Below, piece after piece: positions 1 through 13,535 of a stretch of DNA of 64,000 nucleotides. The stretch covers positions 2,248,501-2,312,500 of the forward strand of contig JAJKFH010002906.1 in the NCBI GenBank assembly GCA_023333565.1. The letters run 5' to 3'. This DNA is from Puffinus mauretanicus. Its lineage: Eukaryota; Chordata; Aves; Procellariiformes; Procellariidae. A model generated the notes under the pieces. It was not told the DNA's origin. It searched no databases and saw nothing but the letters and a program-made list of their open reading frames with translations. Each line of letters opens with the position of its first letter. Positions within the stretch are counted from its first letter, which is position 1. Both the position numbers and the translations under genes were made by a program.

Positions 1-3000
1 AAGGTCTAAGGCCATATTCTGTTTCTGACAGTAACCAAAAGTGGAGATCCAGGAAGAGCACACGAACAAAGCAAGTACATGTGACGCTTCCCCCTGAGCA
101 TTCTTCCAATCTCCAAATCTTAATCCTTCAGTCCCAAATCAGGGACTTCACGGTTTCTATGTCTCTGTGTGCTCTCACTACTGGACAATGAGAACAAAGA
201 TAAATTCAAAGTCCCAAAATTTTCAAATCTCCAAGCTAAAATTTAGTCTTACGAACATTTATATTGCTTCTCAAAGGCATTTTCACACACTTTATCAAAG
301 CCTTTGATCAAAGTATTGATTAAAAATAACAACTCAGTGTTTTCCAAACAAAAGCACCTTGCAGAGTCATTGCTGTTACAGGAACGCCGCACGACATGTT
401 CTTATTCAGGATAAATTTCAGGTGTTGATTAATCAAATTAGTCAGGCTAAATGACTATTAAATGAGGTGTATCTGCAGTATGCTAATTTTGAGACTTTGT
501 GAGGCTGCCTAATAATGCTAAAGCCTCTCTAGCAATTTTCTTGGGTAGGAATATTTTAATAGTTCCTTACTATAAACTGGAAACATTATTTTTTGGCAAA
601 TTAAATGGTGTTTCACATGATACTAAATGTGGTTTTAATGTATTCAAGAGTTCCAGGCTTATTTATCCTATTTTTTTTTGTGTTGTTTATACAGGTCTTT
701 CTTGTAACATCTTTAGGAAATTGAACGTATTTAGATAGTATTTTTTAAAACTATAAAGGGCTTAACAATCTAAGTCATTGAGATGCTTTTGAAAATGTTA
801 TTATTCAGAAGAAACAATAATTTGCATGTTGAGTGGGATTTTAGATAAAAGTAGCAGGACCTTGATTTAGCACAGAAAATGTATTATATTTTTGACAACT
901 CTACATGAGCATGGCAAATCAGAAAAGCCACCACTATGTGGCTGCAATGTTCAAACATATTTTATAGGTTTTGTAGTTTTTATCTGGATATGCTTAAAGA
1001 ACTTCAAAGGGGTCTTTTGTACTTTGATATAGTCTGACAAAGCATAGTATCTTTGATTATCAAAGTCTAGCAACATTCATTTCAGATATTCCAGTAAGAT
1101 CTCAAAATTGCAAGAGGAAAAAAAAAGTTACTGATAGAGTTTGTGGATGCATCAGAGACTGCACAGGTTTGTGCAGCTTATTAGAAGTACCCTATGGCAT
1201 AGCAAATTTGTTTCCACATGTTCCTCAGTATTCTCTACTGTTCATGAAGGTCACAAGATAGCACTGTTCATAACTAGAAGTTAGAACAGATGTGGCATAC
1301 CAATCTGGAAATCACTGTTCCTGATTATGAGCACTTCTATAACATGTCTTTTTTACTCCTGAACTTTAATAATGATTAGATTGTAAGCCTTGGAATATAG
1401 CTCAGCTGAACATTGAGATCAAATGAAAAGAGCAAGGATGTCAGAAATTAAATCAGACATAATACATAGTGCAAAAGAAAAAAAAAAAACATAAATAAAT
1501 AACGTTTCTTTCTTCTCCTAAATACCCATTCTCTTCTATTGCTGCTGGCAACTAGAGTACGTATTCCTTTGCTCCCTTCAGAGATTCCCACTGTTCTGCT
1601 CTATACCTCACGAGTGAGGTAAATGCATTGAAAGTACTTCAGTATTAAGCTCAGCTATAAAAACAGCCATTTCATTCACAAATGCAGAGGCTATAGACAG
1701 ATAAAATCTAGAAATTTTATCTGTCAGTTTAAAATATGACCTTTTCCCTTCTAGGATGCCGTTTCAAAGCTACAGTTCCTCCGTGTATATGCATGTGTAA
1801 GTATATGTGTAAGTGCACGTGTGCCTGTTCGCAGTTCAATGTATGAGCATGCATTGAATTGGCAAATACAAAGAGGGTTCTAAATGAGGTAACTCCCCTG
1901 AGAAATAAATACAATGCCACATAACTCAGCTCTGTCTCAGTAAATCTCCCCATAGATCTGCAGAAATCAGATGAGCAGTGTCACGAGGCAGCATCAGCAG
2001 GGAGTAAGGGCTGTTGAGGTGTTGTCACATTTTAAAGCCAAGGACGAAGCAAGCTGTGCTAGACATGAGCTTCTGTGAATGGAGAGTAAACTGCAGGTAA
2101 TCAGTGCCACTTCCATGGCCTCATTCTCCAGACTTTTCCATATTTTTGAATGGGTCATTGCTGGTCTGATTTCCAGCCTTCCATGGATGAATGCATGAAT
2201 TTTTTATGCAAACTTGTATAAACTGTGGTTCAAATTTCATTGAAACTGATGTCTGCCAAGAATAATATTTTAGCGGTGCTAAAGCCTCTGATAAACTATG
2301 TATTACAACCATAATTTATATGCATCACAGAAGCATATTATCTCAGAGAAAAACTAGGTTTTCTGTTTTAATCAGTACTAAATCAGTGGTATAAATACAA
2401 TCAGAATTATTTATTGCTTTTCAGTAAAAAGTTGCTTCTTTGATCTTTTAAAAGTTAGCCAAGGTATCTGGATTTACTTTGTAAGATTTAAAGTCACAAA
2501 ACTTATAAAATATTAAGAACTAACTTTCAAATGTTTTTTGGAAGAAGAGACAAGGATCATGCACAAGAAATGCAAAGCATTTCTTATGAACCTCAGGTAA
2601 TTGGGTTGCAGGTTAGTGTCAGAGTGCAGCTTCAGAGCAACTTCAAAACTAACCTAAATTTTACAAGTCTATAGTCCTGTAATCTCCTGCTTTATTGTCC
2701 ATCACCCTGTTTCCGTGTCTTGGAAGTTCCAAGACAGCTAGTTCATTTGGCATCATTTCCTAAGGCACAAATCAAGATTTAGTCCAAACTTGTCAAAGCA
2801 GAAATTTTTAAGACAACAATTTTTCCCTGCAGACATCCAGAATTATGAAAAATATACTCTAACTTTTTACTAATGACAGTTATGAAAAATACAGTGTTGT
2901 TTCTACCATAGTTTGCTCTGCTGTCAAAAGTCATCAGATTACACTCAATATGTATGCATGTGTGTTTCCTAAATAGCTTTGGAACCCATAGTCTGATTTC

Positions 3001-6000
3001 AACTGAAATTAGACAAAAGGACATTGATCTCAAAGATTATTATGTTTCCATACGTTCTGCAGAAATAGATGGTCAAACTGAGGATTGAGTTTCTGGCTGA
3101 GGGAAAGGCTGCAGAAGGAGTTCACATTTTTTTACGATACCTGAGAATCTGCATGCCAGCACTTATAAATACTTAGTTGTAGGAAAAGCCTCAGGATTTT
3201 TGTACCTTAACCATCAAGGCCAACCAACCGCAAGGCACCAGTCCATAGGAAATGGGCTTTCATTCATGCTGCAGCTTTACATGCCACTTGTTAGTTATAT
3301 TACTTTTTCATTAGTCAGACATGGATTTATAGCCGGGTGGGGGATGGAGGGTGGTGTGTAAGAAATCCTAGCCTCCCTTATTAACACAATAAAGTGCTGT
3401 GCAGTTGTCTGGGATCTCTGATATCTGAGGTCCAACCAAAGATCCTGACGTCTGGAAGTTGTGGCCAGTATCTGCACAATTCAGTCTCAGGGTCCATCCG
3501 CACAAAGTCTCATGCTATGGGCTTACTGTAGAAGTTTTGTGCAATTACCTTGTACAGCAGCATACCTGTCTTTATCTATCAGTTAAGATCAATGGGGGTG
3601 GAATTAGTTTAAGCAAAAATTCAAGCAATGAAAACACTCACTCATTTCCAATGTTCCACATACAGATTAAGCAGATAAGAGAGAACGTCATTCTCCACTG
3701 GTTTAGTGACTGTTTGGAATGGATGCAAAAAAGGGCTATTTGAAGGTATGTTCATTGGGAGAAGAAGATTTCATAAACAGAGGATGGTGGCAAACTCATG
3801 TACAATTACCATGTTCTACACACTGTTGTGATTTAGGTAGTAGAAATTAATCTATACTATATAGTGAATAGGGAGATTATAAAGCAAGCTGATAGCTGAG
3901 GGAAGGGAAATTTTCTAGTCATCTTAGAAAACATTTCCGTTTTGAGTCATTCATACAACTGATTCTGAGACACTGAGACAACTGTGTTATACGCAGTGTT
4001 ATGACCACTTTGATCCTTATGGTTAGCTGCAGCTGCTCCTGCAAGTCCAGATACAATCAGGTCTTTCCATTTTGGAAACCAAGGGCAGAACTTCCAAGAT
4101 TAGGCTTGAAAAGCAATACTTTTGTCTCCTTCAAGGATTAATGCTCAGAAAAATTCTCCTAATAGTGAACTACACTGACAGTCCTAACAAAGAGCTCTCA
4201 GCTGGTCATATTAGGCTGTACGAAGGATAGCACTAAGGTAGCTGGAATTTCATTGAACCGGCATAGATGTCTCTGCCCAGTATTTCCCTGCCCTTCTCGG
4301 GCTAGCACAACCAAAGTGAACTCAGACCTGCCTGTACCTGCCAGTGCAGGCATGCCCTCCTTCACATATTTGTAATGTGATTTTAGGCAAGTTATAATCA
4401 GTAGAAAATGGGTAGGGCTGGAAAAAGGTTAGAACTTGTCTGGAATTTTTGGTGAAACATCAAGAAATTCTGATTCTTCAAAACACAACCTTTTTGTGGA
4501 AGCATGCTGATTTTGAAATGGAAAATTCTCAAAAGGATAGTTCAAATTGAGCGCCAAGTGTATGGCCAAAAGCAAAGTCCTAAAAACCTAAATAACCATG
4601 GAACCAATTAACGACAATTTTCATCTCGGATTTAGGCAGCCAGCATCAGAAATCTTTGGGTTTTAATCAGATATAGCAGAGATATAAGATCCAGACTCCC
4701 ATATTCCAAATGACAGACTGGTCTCCAGCTGAGATGAGAAAAGCAGTAAATGCAGTAATTATGGACTTTTGCAACACTTTAGTAAGACATCAGAATATTG
4801 CGTGTAAAAGCCCTGCTTAGGGTAACTGGGGTTTGGCAAGTCAGTTTCCCACTATCTGAATTCAGACATCAACTTTGCTACATAAAGATGCATAAGGCTT
4901 TAGCAGTTCTTAAAGCTACTGCAGCTCTAACCTCTACTGTGAGAAGTTGCTCAAGAACAGAGTCCCTCTTCTCTCAGATCACATATTCAAATCTCTTTGA
5001 CTTGGCATGAGATGTTGGGCAGCCAGAATTTTTGCCTATGGACATGCCCACAGAAAATATACATGTATCCTATTATCATCAGGATTTTATTCTTCACAGT
5101 AATATTCTATAAAGAAAACAAAACCAATTTAAGTTAATTGTGAAGTGTAAGGAAAAAATTGCTCTAAATTTAATCTTGTTTTCCAATTCCTAACTAGAAA
5201 TTTTAGCAGTTGTTTCCTATCTAATTGGCAACATTCCCCTGTTAATTATGCTATTGATATTTCAGTGAGGCTATCAGTATTTAACTGATATCAATGAACA
5301 GATCGATTGAATACAGATGTCATAGCTGTAGATCCAAATAACTCATATAAAATATTTGTTCTCTAGGCCAGCTTTGTACGACGGTAGATAAAGCCCAGCA
5401 TTCTAGTATGATCTATTTAGTTCGTCTGTTGCTGAAGCACTGTGGTATTCCTAGGAACCCATAATACTTAGGAAAGATAGACGACTGTGCAATATTTAAA
5501 CAACAGATGAGAAGCAGGATTTAAATGGAACATTAACAAACAGGATTTTTAAACTTACTAAATGAAGTAAATAAGAAAGGCATTCATTATACCCTTTTTT
5601 TCCTTATTAGTCCTGATGGTTTTGTTAATATGCCTTTGCATTTAATATTTTCATCCTGAAGGTTGTCTTTTGTCTAGCTCCTTGATTTTATTACTTCCTA
5701 CAATGGTTAATTTCATATTAACAAATAGAGATCAAGGGTAATGTCCAAGAGAGCAAAAGTTCTTATAATAACAGGTCATATTATTGTCAGTAAAAATCTT
5801 GTCCAAAACACCATCACCAGTCATGCACATCCATTGGCAAGCTTCACATTTCTGAGCCCTACTTGTTGTACAATATCATATAATTTTAAGGAAATTTAGG
5901 AAGGGAAATAATTTAGATTCAAATTCAGGATATAAATATGAAGCACAAAATGTCTGGGGATGGCCTGAAAAATGTCAATGAGTATTAGCTTTTTATCAGA

Positions 6001-8891
6001 AAAAAAAACATTTTGCATAGATTTAAGTACAAGCTTAAAGACTTTACTGTAAAGACCGCATACAGGATTGACCTCTTTCAGTTATTCAGCAGAGAAGAGA
6101 GAGCTAATGCAGAAAGTTTCTGTCCAGAATTATACTGAAAGGCTATGCTTAGTGCCACCAGAATTACTAGCTTAAATGCAAAGGTAGAAAAACAGTATTT
6201 TACAGATGTAGTCTAGTTTACATGTTTTTGCTGGATTGAGTTCTTTTAGGAGAAAAAGTCAACCCTTGGTGTTTATTTTCAAATACAAATTTATGGGCAA
6301 GATGAATTTTCTACCAGAACAACCTAGAACGATTCACTAGAGCATGCCTGGGGAAAAAAATACATCAAAGCACATACATACCTCTATATATGTGTGTACT
6401 GAAGTCTGAGTTCCTCCTTCATTTTAAAATTGATCCTAGTTATGGATAACATTTAAATAGTTTCCTGAAATTTCTCAGAAAAATCATTTTCTTAAAATAT
6501 AAGTCCAGTCTCCAATAATTCCATGATTTGGAAACCAAAATATTAATAAGGATAAGCAATGTAAGAGGGTATAATCACACACACAGTATGAAAGCAAAGT
6601 GATATGAAGTATAAATTTGTGAAAAAGATCATGGATTTGTTCACCTTTCTCTAGAGGAGGATTCTTTTTGTTGAGAATTGAACAATTTTTTCACATATAT
6701 TTCTGTGATATTGTCATATTTTACACTCTCTTAATTTCTGCTGTAGTTTACTGTTCCACTAAAACCCAGTGTAACTGAGATTCAGCCTTACAATTTTTTT
6801 AAAAAGTGCACTCTTGTAATTTTGTAAATGCCAGTAAAACTGGAGGCAATCTTAAAAAAGATCCATTATATAAACTATTGTTTTAACAGTATTTTTGCTA
6901 TCAGAGCACAGGGAAAATAGATCCCTGTATTTTCTTTTCATAGACAGATAATCTGGTAGTAACTTACAGAGGTCGATTCGAAATTTTCTGATAAAATATT
7001 ATATTATGTAGTGGAATAGTGTGCTGCTAATCATTTTCAGATCACTGAAAGTAAATTGGAAAAAATTAATAAGGCCTTTCCCTAAAGCCCTGAAGCTGGA
7101 GCCAAAAGTACTTTGGCCAATTTAATTAACTACTGTGTATATTGGTTCTACTACTTCAACTTCAGCTGAACCCTTTGCAAGCCCTTTGCCAGGTGGCTAA
7201 TGGCAGAAAAAAAGGGCCAGATACAATATATATCAAGGCCCCCTCACAACAAATAAATTAACCTAGCTGAAGTCCACTCTAAAATGTGAGAAATCTTAAT
7301 GCAACTTCTTTATATGGCTTTCACATGCAAAATCGTGACTATAGTTATGTTTAAGAATTCTTTCAGAATATGAATAAAATACACATACACACATATATAG
7401 GCAACTAAATAGTAAAAGACGCGTTAACCCCTTCTGAGAACTCTGGCAGTGGAGCTCTAGTCCAAGACACCAGAGAGAATATCCCACAGGTATGTGTTTC
7501 ATGATGATAGTAATTCATTTATCCACTAACGTCCACTTGTAAATTGGACCAGCACACAACAGGACTTGTAGTGCCTCTTTTCAGATCTGCTTCTACTCCC
7601 CAAAGAGGTTCTTGCTAAACCTCAGCTAGAGGCATTACTCTCTTGCTACTGAATTAACTTTATTCCAGAGACAGGTAAGGAGGCAAGGCCCACAAAAGCA
7701 CATATAGCTCCTTTTTAATGGCTTCCAGCTGTATATAGCTCCCAGTATTGTCTCATGTCATATTTGTTCGGTGTCTTCAAATGACTCCTCAGCTGGAGAG
7801 CACAAAGGAACCTGGGAGAGTTGAACAGAACCCCAGGTTGACACTCAATACCAGCATTTAATCTGTCCTTTCCCTTTACTCGCTGGCAAACGGAGACACC
7901 CTCCCACCCCCAAGTCAGCCTAAAACTACTCATGGGGCTTCTCAGTGTTCCTTGAGGAACTGTGAGTAGGCAGCCTATGCAAATGAAACCTATTACTACA
8001 ATTTTGCCTTTCCATTAACACAGAGAGTGATTTATTTTCTGGAACTTTTAACAGAACAGCTTGCAGGAATATGTGAAAATGGAGTAACCAATATTACACT
8101 AGGTTACTACAGATTGACCAACAATTTCCATTTGTGAGCTTGACCTTAAAACATTTAAAATTAACATCAGATAATCATCATCACACTGAACCAATCATTA
8201 TGTCTAATCAAACATGTATGTGTCAAAGCAGAACAGGACAGAGCTAATTGGCAACAAGGGTATGAATGTACCATGAATGTACCCCTTAGAGAACAGAAAT
8301 GAAAATCTGGACCGTTCACTACCTGTGACTATCGGTAAAACTACAGAAATGCTGATAAGTAACATTTTCTTCCCACATTTTTGTCTCTGAAAGTACTGTA
8401 TTCAATTCAGCCAAGAAAATGCATGTTTTCTGTGTTTTGTTTTGTTTTGTTGTTGTTCCTCAGAAAAGAAACAGGAACAGTGTTACTTCTATCTTCTGTC
8501 AAAGTATGATTACTCCTAATGGTATGTTTTCCAGTGTATTTTTCCAGTGAAGTTACTTTAGTAACAGGGCTCCTTTCAGCAGGAATCATCCCAGTGCTTG
8601 AATAGGCCTCCATTTCACAGTATCTTTCTAGATTTCAGCTGAATCTTAATGTTCTTACTTATTTTATTCCCTTTAGCATCACCATAAATATGCTGCACAA
8701 GTTCTGTTCCTTTTTCATGATTACATCTCTCATTTGCAGATTACCATATTCTGTACAAGTACTGTTCATGCAAGCTATGTTTGTCTATTATTACATTTTT
8801 GCTTCTTTCCTAAGTCACCTCCTAAATTTCCTATATGGGTCTGCATGTGTTTGCATGTAAATACATACTGCAGTATAAATATATATTGTGT
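1..8891. other. Non-coding, AT-rich unique DNA
   Basis: Only short chance frames of under 100 codons, without recognisable domains. A 12-bp palindrome TTGATTAATCAA at 425-436 lies in an AT-rich stretch with several homeodomain-type TAAT cores. Nothing else can be named. Confidence 0.7.
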
Positions 8892-8909
8892 GTGAGAGAG
8901 AGAGAGAAA
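8892..8909. repeat. (GA)n microsatellite
   Basis: A short GTGTGAGAGAGAGAGAG run. Confidence 0.8.
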
Positions 8910-10019
8910 ATGTGCATGAGAGATCTGTTCTTCCAGTTCTATGCTGATGTTTTTTCTAGGCAGAGGTACCCAGAAATAAGCACATTTCCAGCACTGGAAA
9001 TTTCCTGTATTTATTTCAAGAAATGGAACATTATTAGGAGACTGTTTTCCAAAATAGGTGGGAGAAAGTAAGCTTAACCAACAATAATGATATTTTAATA
9101 GTAAGTATACGCAGATCATTAAGGTTCAGAATCAAAAGTCCAGGGCATTAAATTAATTCTTGGTCAGGGTTTGTTGGGTGAATCCAGCCTGCTACCTTCA
9201 CTTTCCAGAGGTGGACTGCTCTCCAACCCGCCCCCCTCCTCCAAGCTCAGTGTTAGCTGCTCACGTCTTCACCTCACAGCCCCCTGTTCTTACACAGCCC
9301 TTCCTGATATTTCCAGTTTGATACCTTCTTCCCACGCGCACTCTTTGACAACTAAATAGATATGCCTGGCCACAAGGCAAGACTTGATGTATTCATGCTT
9401 TAGCTGCTAAATACACACGGCTGCTGCAAATGCCAACTTTGGAGCGGTGGAAGAGCACAGGGTGTATAGGAAAGGGAAGTAACTACTTAAGGATGGTGTA
9501 AGGCACCTGCATATGCACAACAGCAGTCCAAAACCAGGCTCCTGCTCCTGCAGCAACCAGGACTGTAGCTTATTCTACTCCCCGCCCTGCCACTCCCCCA
9601 GCTATTCAGTCCATTTTCAAGATGTCTTAGATGGGAGTTTATTCCAATGGCTTTTGACTGCTTCAAATACATACCTTATTTCCTATTTGCTCTGTGGCAG
9701 TTTCTCATCATCCATTGTGCCTTTCCAAATCAGCGTCCTTTGTTACCTTTTTTTTCCTCTTTAGAGATACATAACAAACTATACAGCCTTAATTTTGTTT
9801 TTTACTCAAAAGATCAACAGGCAAAAACAAAGAGGGGGAAGATGCCTGGGAGAAGTCCACATCATGTTGAAACAGTTCAGAAGAAACACAAGGAGATCAC
9901 AGCCCACCTACTCAAGCACCCTTTGTGCTTTCTGTCTTTACAGGGCTTCTAACAGCATACAGTGAAGCACCTCAAAAAGAAGAAGATCACTTTCATATAA
10001 ATAGCTGAAGAGGGCCTTA
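8910..10019. other. Non-coding DNA, locally pyrimidine-rich
   Basis: Pyrimidine-rich and slightly GC-richer at 9170-9620, with short frames on both strands that resemble nothing I know. Confidence 0.6.
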
Positions 10020-10440
10020 TTCCTTCAGCGTGTACTGCTCAGTTTTATCTGGCCACCTCCATGATTACGTGATGGCTCTTGGGATCATAATATTCCTGAA
10101 TACGTGCTGCAGCATATTGAGTTGGGATGTGCATTTTGTTGAGCTGTGATAGGTGATCGTGCTGCTGCTTCTGACAAGCACTGAGACTTCTGGGCTGACA
10201 CCCAGGGCACGAAGGAGGAGGTAAGACAGTTGGCAAAAATCTCCACAGTAGTGACCATGCCCTTGGATGAGCCTGTGAATGCAACGTGGGACAGGTGCCT
10301 ATGCCCCATCCACCTCGCTGGTAGAGATCTTCTAAAAGACAAAGCAGGCACAGCTGTTGTACTGTGCAGGCTTTTCCTACGCCCTTCTTGTGGGAAGGGG
10401 AAGGGAAAAGCTACACTTCTGAACGCTGTCGTCAACTCTT
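10020..10440. other. GC-richer block with overlapping frames, unidentified
   Basis: This block is richer in G+C than its surroundings and has overlapping open frames on the minus strand (116 and 79 codons) and one on the plus strand (70 codons). A donor-like GAG/GTAAGA lies at 10218-10226 on the plus strand. None of the peptides resembles a family I know. It could be a decayed retrocopy, a non-coding exon or a local composition island. Confidence 0.25.
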
Positions 10441-11019
10441 AAGTACACAGGAATATAAAAAATCAAACCACACAATTATGCTTTGATTATATTATGTCCT
10501 TTCATTGACCACACAGATCCTGCAGAACTAGTCCCTCAAACAGTTCTCTGTTTTAGTGACTCTAAAATACAAATATAAGAAATAATGAATTTCTATTTTC
10601 CTTCTATAATTTGACAGCTGAGATGAGAGACGTTAGGAACAAGCCCCTCACATTACCTCTGCATTATTTCGTGCATTTAGGACTTTTTTCTTAACCAATA
10701 TTCTATTTAGAGATTCCAGCCCATACTCTCAGGAGGAGTCCTATTGACGTAATGCTCTGCTTCTATTTTGAAAAAAAGTACAGTTAGAACTGACACGGTG
10801 TGCTCATGGCTCAGATCTTCTCACCTAGTAATCCTTCCTCCTGATGTGTATTTCAAATTCTGATCCTCTTGCTGAGTAAAAGAGCTAGGATTTACAATTA
10901 ATATAAAGAATTAATTAACTATGACACTTGTGAGACAGATTAAATAGTCCCCCTTTCTCCTCACAAGAACTTTCTCTTGTAGAGTAACAAATGCAACCAT
11001 AAAAATCTGTATCAAAAAG
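10441..11019. other. Non-coding DNA, left flank of the provirus
   Basis: I see no gene or repeat. It ends ATCAAAAAG at the LTR edge. Confidence 0.7.
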
Positions 11020-11533
11020 TGTCGTGGTTTAACCTGGCAGGCAGCCAAATACCACGCAGCCGCTCACTCACTCCCCCCACCCCCAGCGGGACGGGGAGAG
11101 AATCGGAAGGGTAAGAGTGAGGAAAACTCGTGAGTTGAGATAAAGACAGTTTAATAGAACAGAAAAGGGAAAATAATAATGATAATGATAAAATATACAA
11201 ATGAGTGATGCACAATGCAATTGCTCACCACCCGCGCTGACCGATAACCAAGTAGCGATCGGTACTTCCTGGATCACGCCTACTCTTCATATACTGAGCA
11301 TGACATCACATGGTATGGAATACCCCATTAGCCAGCTGGGCTGGCTGTCCTGATCATGTTCCCTCCCATCTTGTGTACCTAGCTCAGTCAGTAGGCACGG
11401 GAGCTGTCCTTGGACTAGGAGGGCACTTAGCAACAACTGAAAACATCAGTGTGTTATCAACATTCTCCTCATACTAAATCCAAAACACAGCACTAGGAAG
11501 AAATTTAACCCTATCCCAGCCGAAACCAGGACA
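11020..11533 (-). repeat. 3' LTR of the provirus
   Basis: The 514-bp partner of the 5' LTR. Clear differences from that copy are at 11284, 11305, 11355 and 11521, all transitions. It also has a shortened A-run near 11161-11166 and one missing G in the GTGAGTTGAG stretch. The CRE is altered here to TGATGTCA (read on the element's strand; plus strand 11301-11308). The TATA-like box is at 11293-11288 and the ATTAAA signal at 11155-11150. Confidence 0.95.
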
Positions 11534-11978
11534 GTATCCACCCCTTATTCCATACCATTTATGTCGTGCTAAGATCTCACATCTTTTTTTTTTAATACAT
11601 TTCAATTAACCACCACTATCTTTCTTTATATATACACATATATATATATGCACGCACAGACATCATTCCCTTGGTCTATGGATTATCCCTCTAAAATGTC
11701 CACTGAGTTTATTTAGTCCATGACTTTGGGCTCCACCTGTTATAACAGTCTTTCAGGGCCGAAGAGATGGTGTGTGGTGTTGGGCTGTTGCATCCTGAAG
11801 CTAGTTCTCATTTTGGTACTGCTGCGCTCGTCCAGTTCTATCATCGTTGCACTTTGCTCTGTTTCATCGGAGTTAGTTCATTCTTCACTAATCTGTGTGA
11901 TTTTCACTGCTATACCACTGCTATATCATAGAAATAATGATATACAATATCATGTAACAGTTGACATCAAAATTCAGT
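11534..11978 (-). other. Non-coding proviral tail with polypurine tract, in place of env
   Basis: About 445 nt separate the pol stop from the 3' LTR, with no long frame on the element's strand. The tail includes a TA-rich microsatellite (about 11626-11650) and an A11 run (about 11584-11594, minus strand). Directly at the LTR edge is a purine-rich GGAATAAGGGGTGG (about 11539-11552), the likely plus-strand primer. The lack of env means it would spread only inside cells or with help. Confidence 0.8.
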
Positions 11979-13535
11979 TCATTGGCTATTTTCACCCAAA
12001 ATCAAATCCCCTTGAGGTACACACCGGACCTCCCCATCCTGTCGCATCACCCACCAAGTGTACCCAGGTCCTTGAGCAAAAGCAATCCCACGAATGGGTT
12101 TTCCCTTGCCAGAGGCAGGAGTAACCCAGACTGTCTTCCCCAGCATATTTCTTATGTGCACGACAGGGACTTTATCTCCATCTACAGTACGTAAGAGTCT
12201 TGATTGGGCAGGGCCAGCTCGATTGGCAGATCCCCTGGTATTGACTAACCAGGTGGCCTTTGCTAAATGTGTGTCCCAATGCTTGAATGTCCCACCACCC
12301 ATTGCTCTCAACGTAGTCTTTAGCAGTCCATTGTATCGTTCGATTTTCCCAGAGGCTGGTGCATGGTAGGGGATGTGATAGACCCACTCAATGCCATGCT
12401 CTTTGGCCCAGGTGTCTATGAGAGTGTTTCGGAAGTGAGTCCCGTTGTCTGACTCAATTCTTTCTGGGGTGCCATGTCGCCACAGGACTTGCTTTTCAAG
12501 GCCCAGGATGGTGTTCCGGGCAGTGGCATGGGGCACAGGGTATGTTTCCAGCCATCCGGTGGTTGCTTCCACCATGGTGAGCACATAGCGCTTACCGTGT
12601 CGGGTTTGTGGGAGTGTGATATAATCAATCTGCCAGGCCTCCCCATATTTATATTTCAACCATCGTTCTCCATACCAAAGAGGCTTTACTCGCTTGGCTT
12701 GTTTGATTGCAGCGCACGTTTCACATTCGTGGATAACCTGTGCAATAGCGTCCATGGTTAAGTCCACCCCTCGATCACGAGCCCATCTATACGTTGCATC
12801 TCTTCCTTGATGGCCTGACGCGTCATGGGCCCACCGAGCTATAAATAATTCACCCTTATGTTGCCAGTCCAAATCCACCTGAGCCACTTCAATCTTAGCA
12901 GCCTGGTCCACCTGCTGGTTATTTTGATGTTCCTCAGTGGCCCGACTCTTGGGCACGTGAGCATCTACATGACGTACTTTTACAGTCAGGTTCTCTACCC
13001 GGGCAGCAATATCTTGCCACAATGCGGCAGCCCAGATGGGTTTACCTCTGCGCTGCCAGTTGTTCTGCTTCCACTGTTGCAACCACCCCCACAGGGCATT
13101 TGCCACCATCCATGAGTCAGTATAGAGATAAAGTACTGGCCATTTTTCTCGTTCAGCAATGTCCAAGGCCAGCTGGATGGCTTTCACCTCTGCAAACTGG
13201 CTCGATTCACCTTCTCCTTCAGCAGTTTCTGCAACTTGGCGTATAGGATTCCATACTGCAGCTTTCCACCTCCGATGTTTTCCCACAAGGCGACAAGACC
13301 CATCAGTGAACAGGGCATATTGCTTCTCGTTTTCTGGTAGTTTATTATACAGTGGGGCCTCTTCAGCACGTGTCACCTCCTCCTCTGTGGATATGCCAAA
13401 ATCTTTGCCTTCTGGCCAGTTTGTGATCACCTCCAAGATTCCTGGGCGACTGGGGTTTCCTATTCGGGCCCGTTGTGTGATCAGTGCGACCCACTTACTC
13501 CACGTAGCATCGGTTGCATGATGTGTAGAGGGGAC
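11979..13535 (-). CDS. pol: Pol, second part: RNase H and integrase (after frameshift)
   Basis: This continues pol in the other frame, down to a TGA at 11981-11979; the fragment has no start of its own. Counting from codon 13436, RNase H shows FTDGS (Asp45), Glu83, TDSW (Asp107) and QQVDQAAK (Asp177), the four expected acidic residues. Integrase shows a zinc-binding HDASGH...CETC (His204, His209, Cys238, Cys241). Its D,D-35-E triad is Asp271 (IDY), Asp330 (SDNG) and Glu366 (KIERYNG), with exactly 35 residues between the last two. The C-terminal region has the Trp-containing pattern WVTPASGKGKP...YTWWV, typical of an integrase DNA-binding domain. No dUTPase and no env follow, although mammalian ERV-L has a dUTPase here. 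Confidence 0.93.
   Translation of the reverse strand, partial: VPSTHHATDATWSKWVALITQRARIGNPSRPGILEVITNWPEGKDFGISTEEEVTRAEEAPLYNKLPENEKQYALFTDGSCRLVGKHRRWKAAVWNPIRQVAETAEGEGESSQFAEVKAIQLALDIAEREKWPVLYLYTDSWMVANALWGWLQQWKQNNWQRRGKPIWAAALWQDIAARVENLTVKVRHVDAHVPKSRATEEHQNNQQVDQAAKIEVAQVDLDWQHKGELFIARWAHDASGHQGRDATYRWARDRGVDLTMDAIAQVIHECETCAAIKQAKRVKPLWYGERWLKYKYGEAWQIDYITLPQTRHGKRYVLTMVEATTGWLETYPVPHATARNTILGLEKQVLWRHGTPERIESDNGTHFRNTLIDTWAKEHGIEWVYHIPYHAPASGKIERYNGLLKTTLRAMGGGTFKHWDTHLAKATWLVNTRGSANRAGPAQSRLLRTVDGDKVPVVHIRNMLGKTVWVTPASGKGKPIRGIAFAQGPGYTWWVMRQDGEVRCVPQGDLILGENSQ

Noticed and set aside
11534..11978. Possible env remnant
   Set aside because: No frame with signal peptide, furin site or membrane segment on the minus strand, and too short for env.
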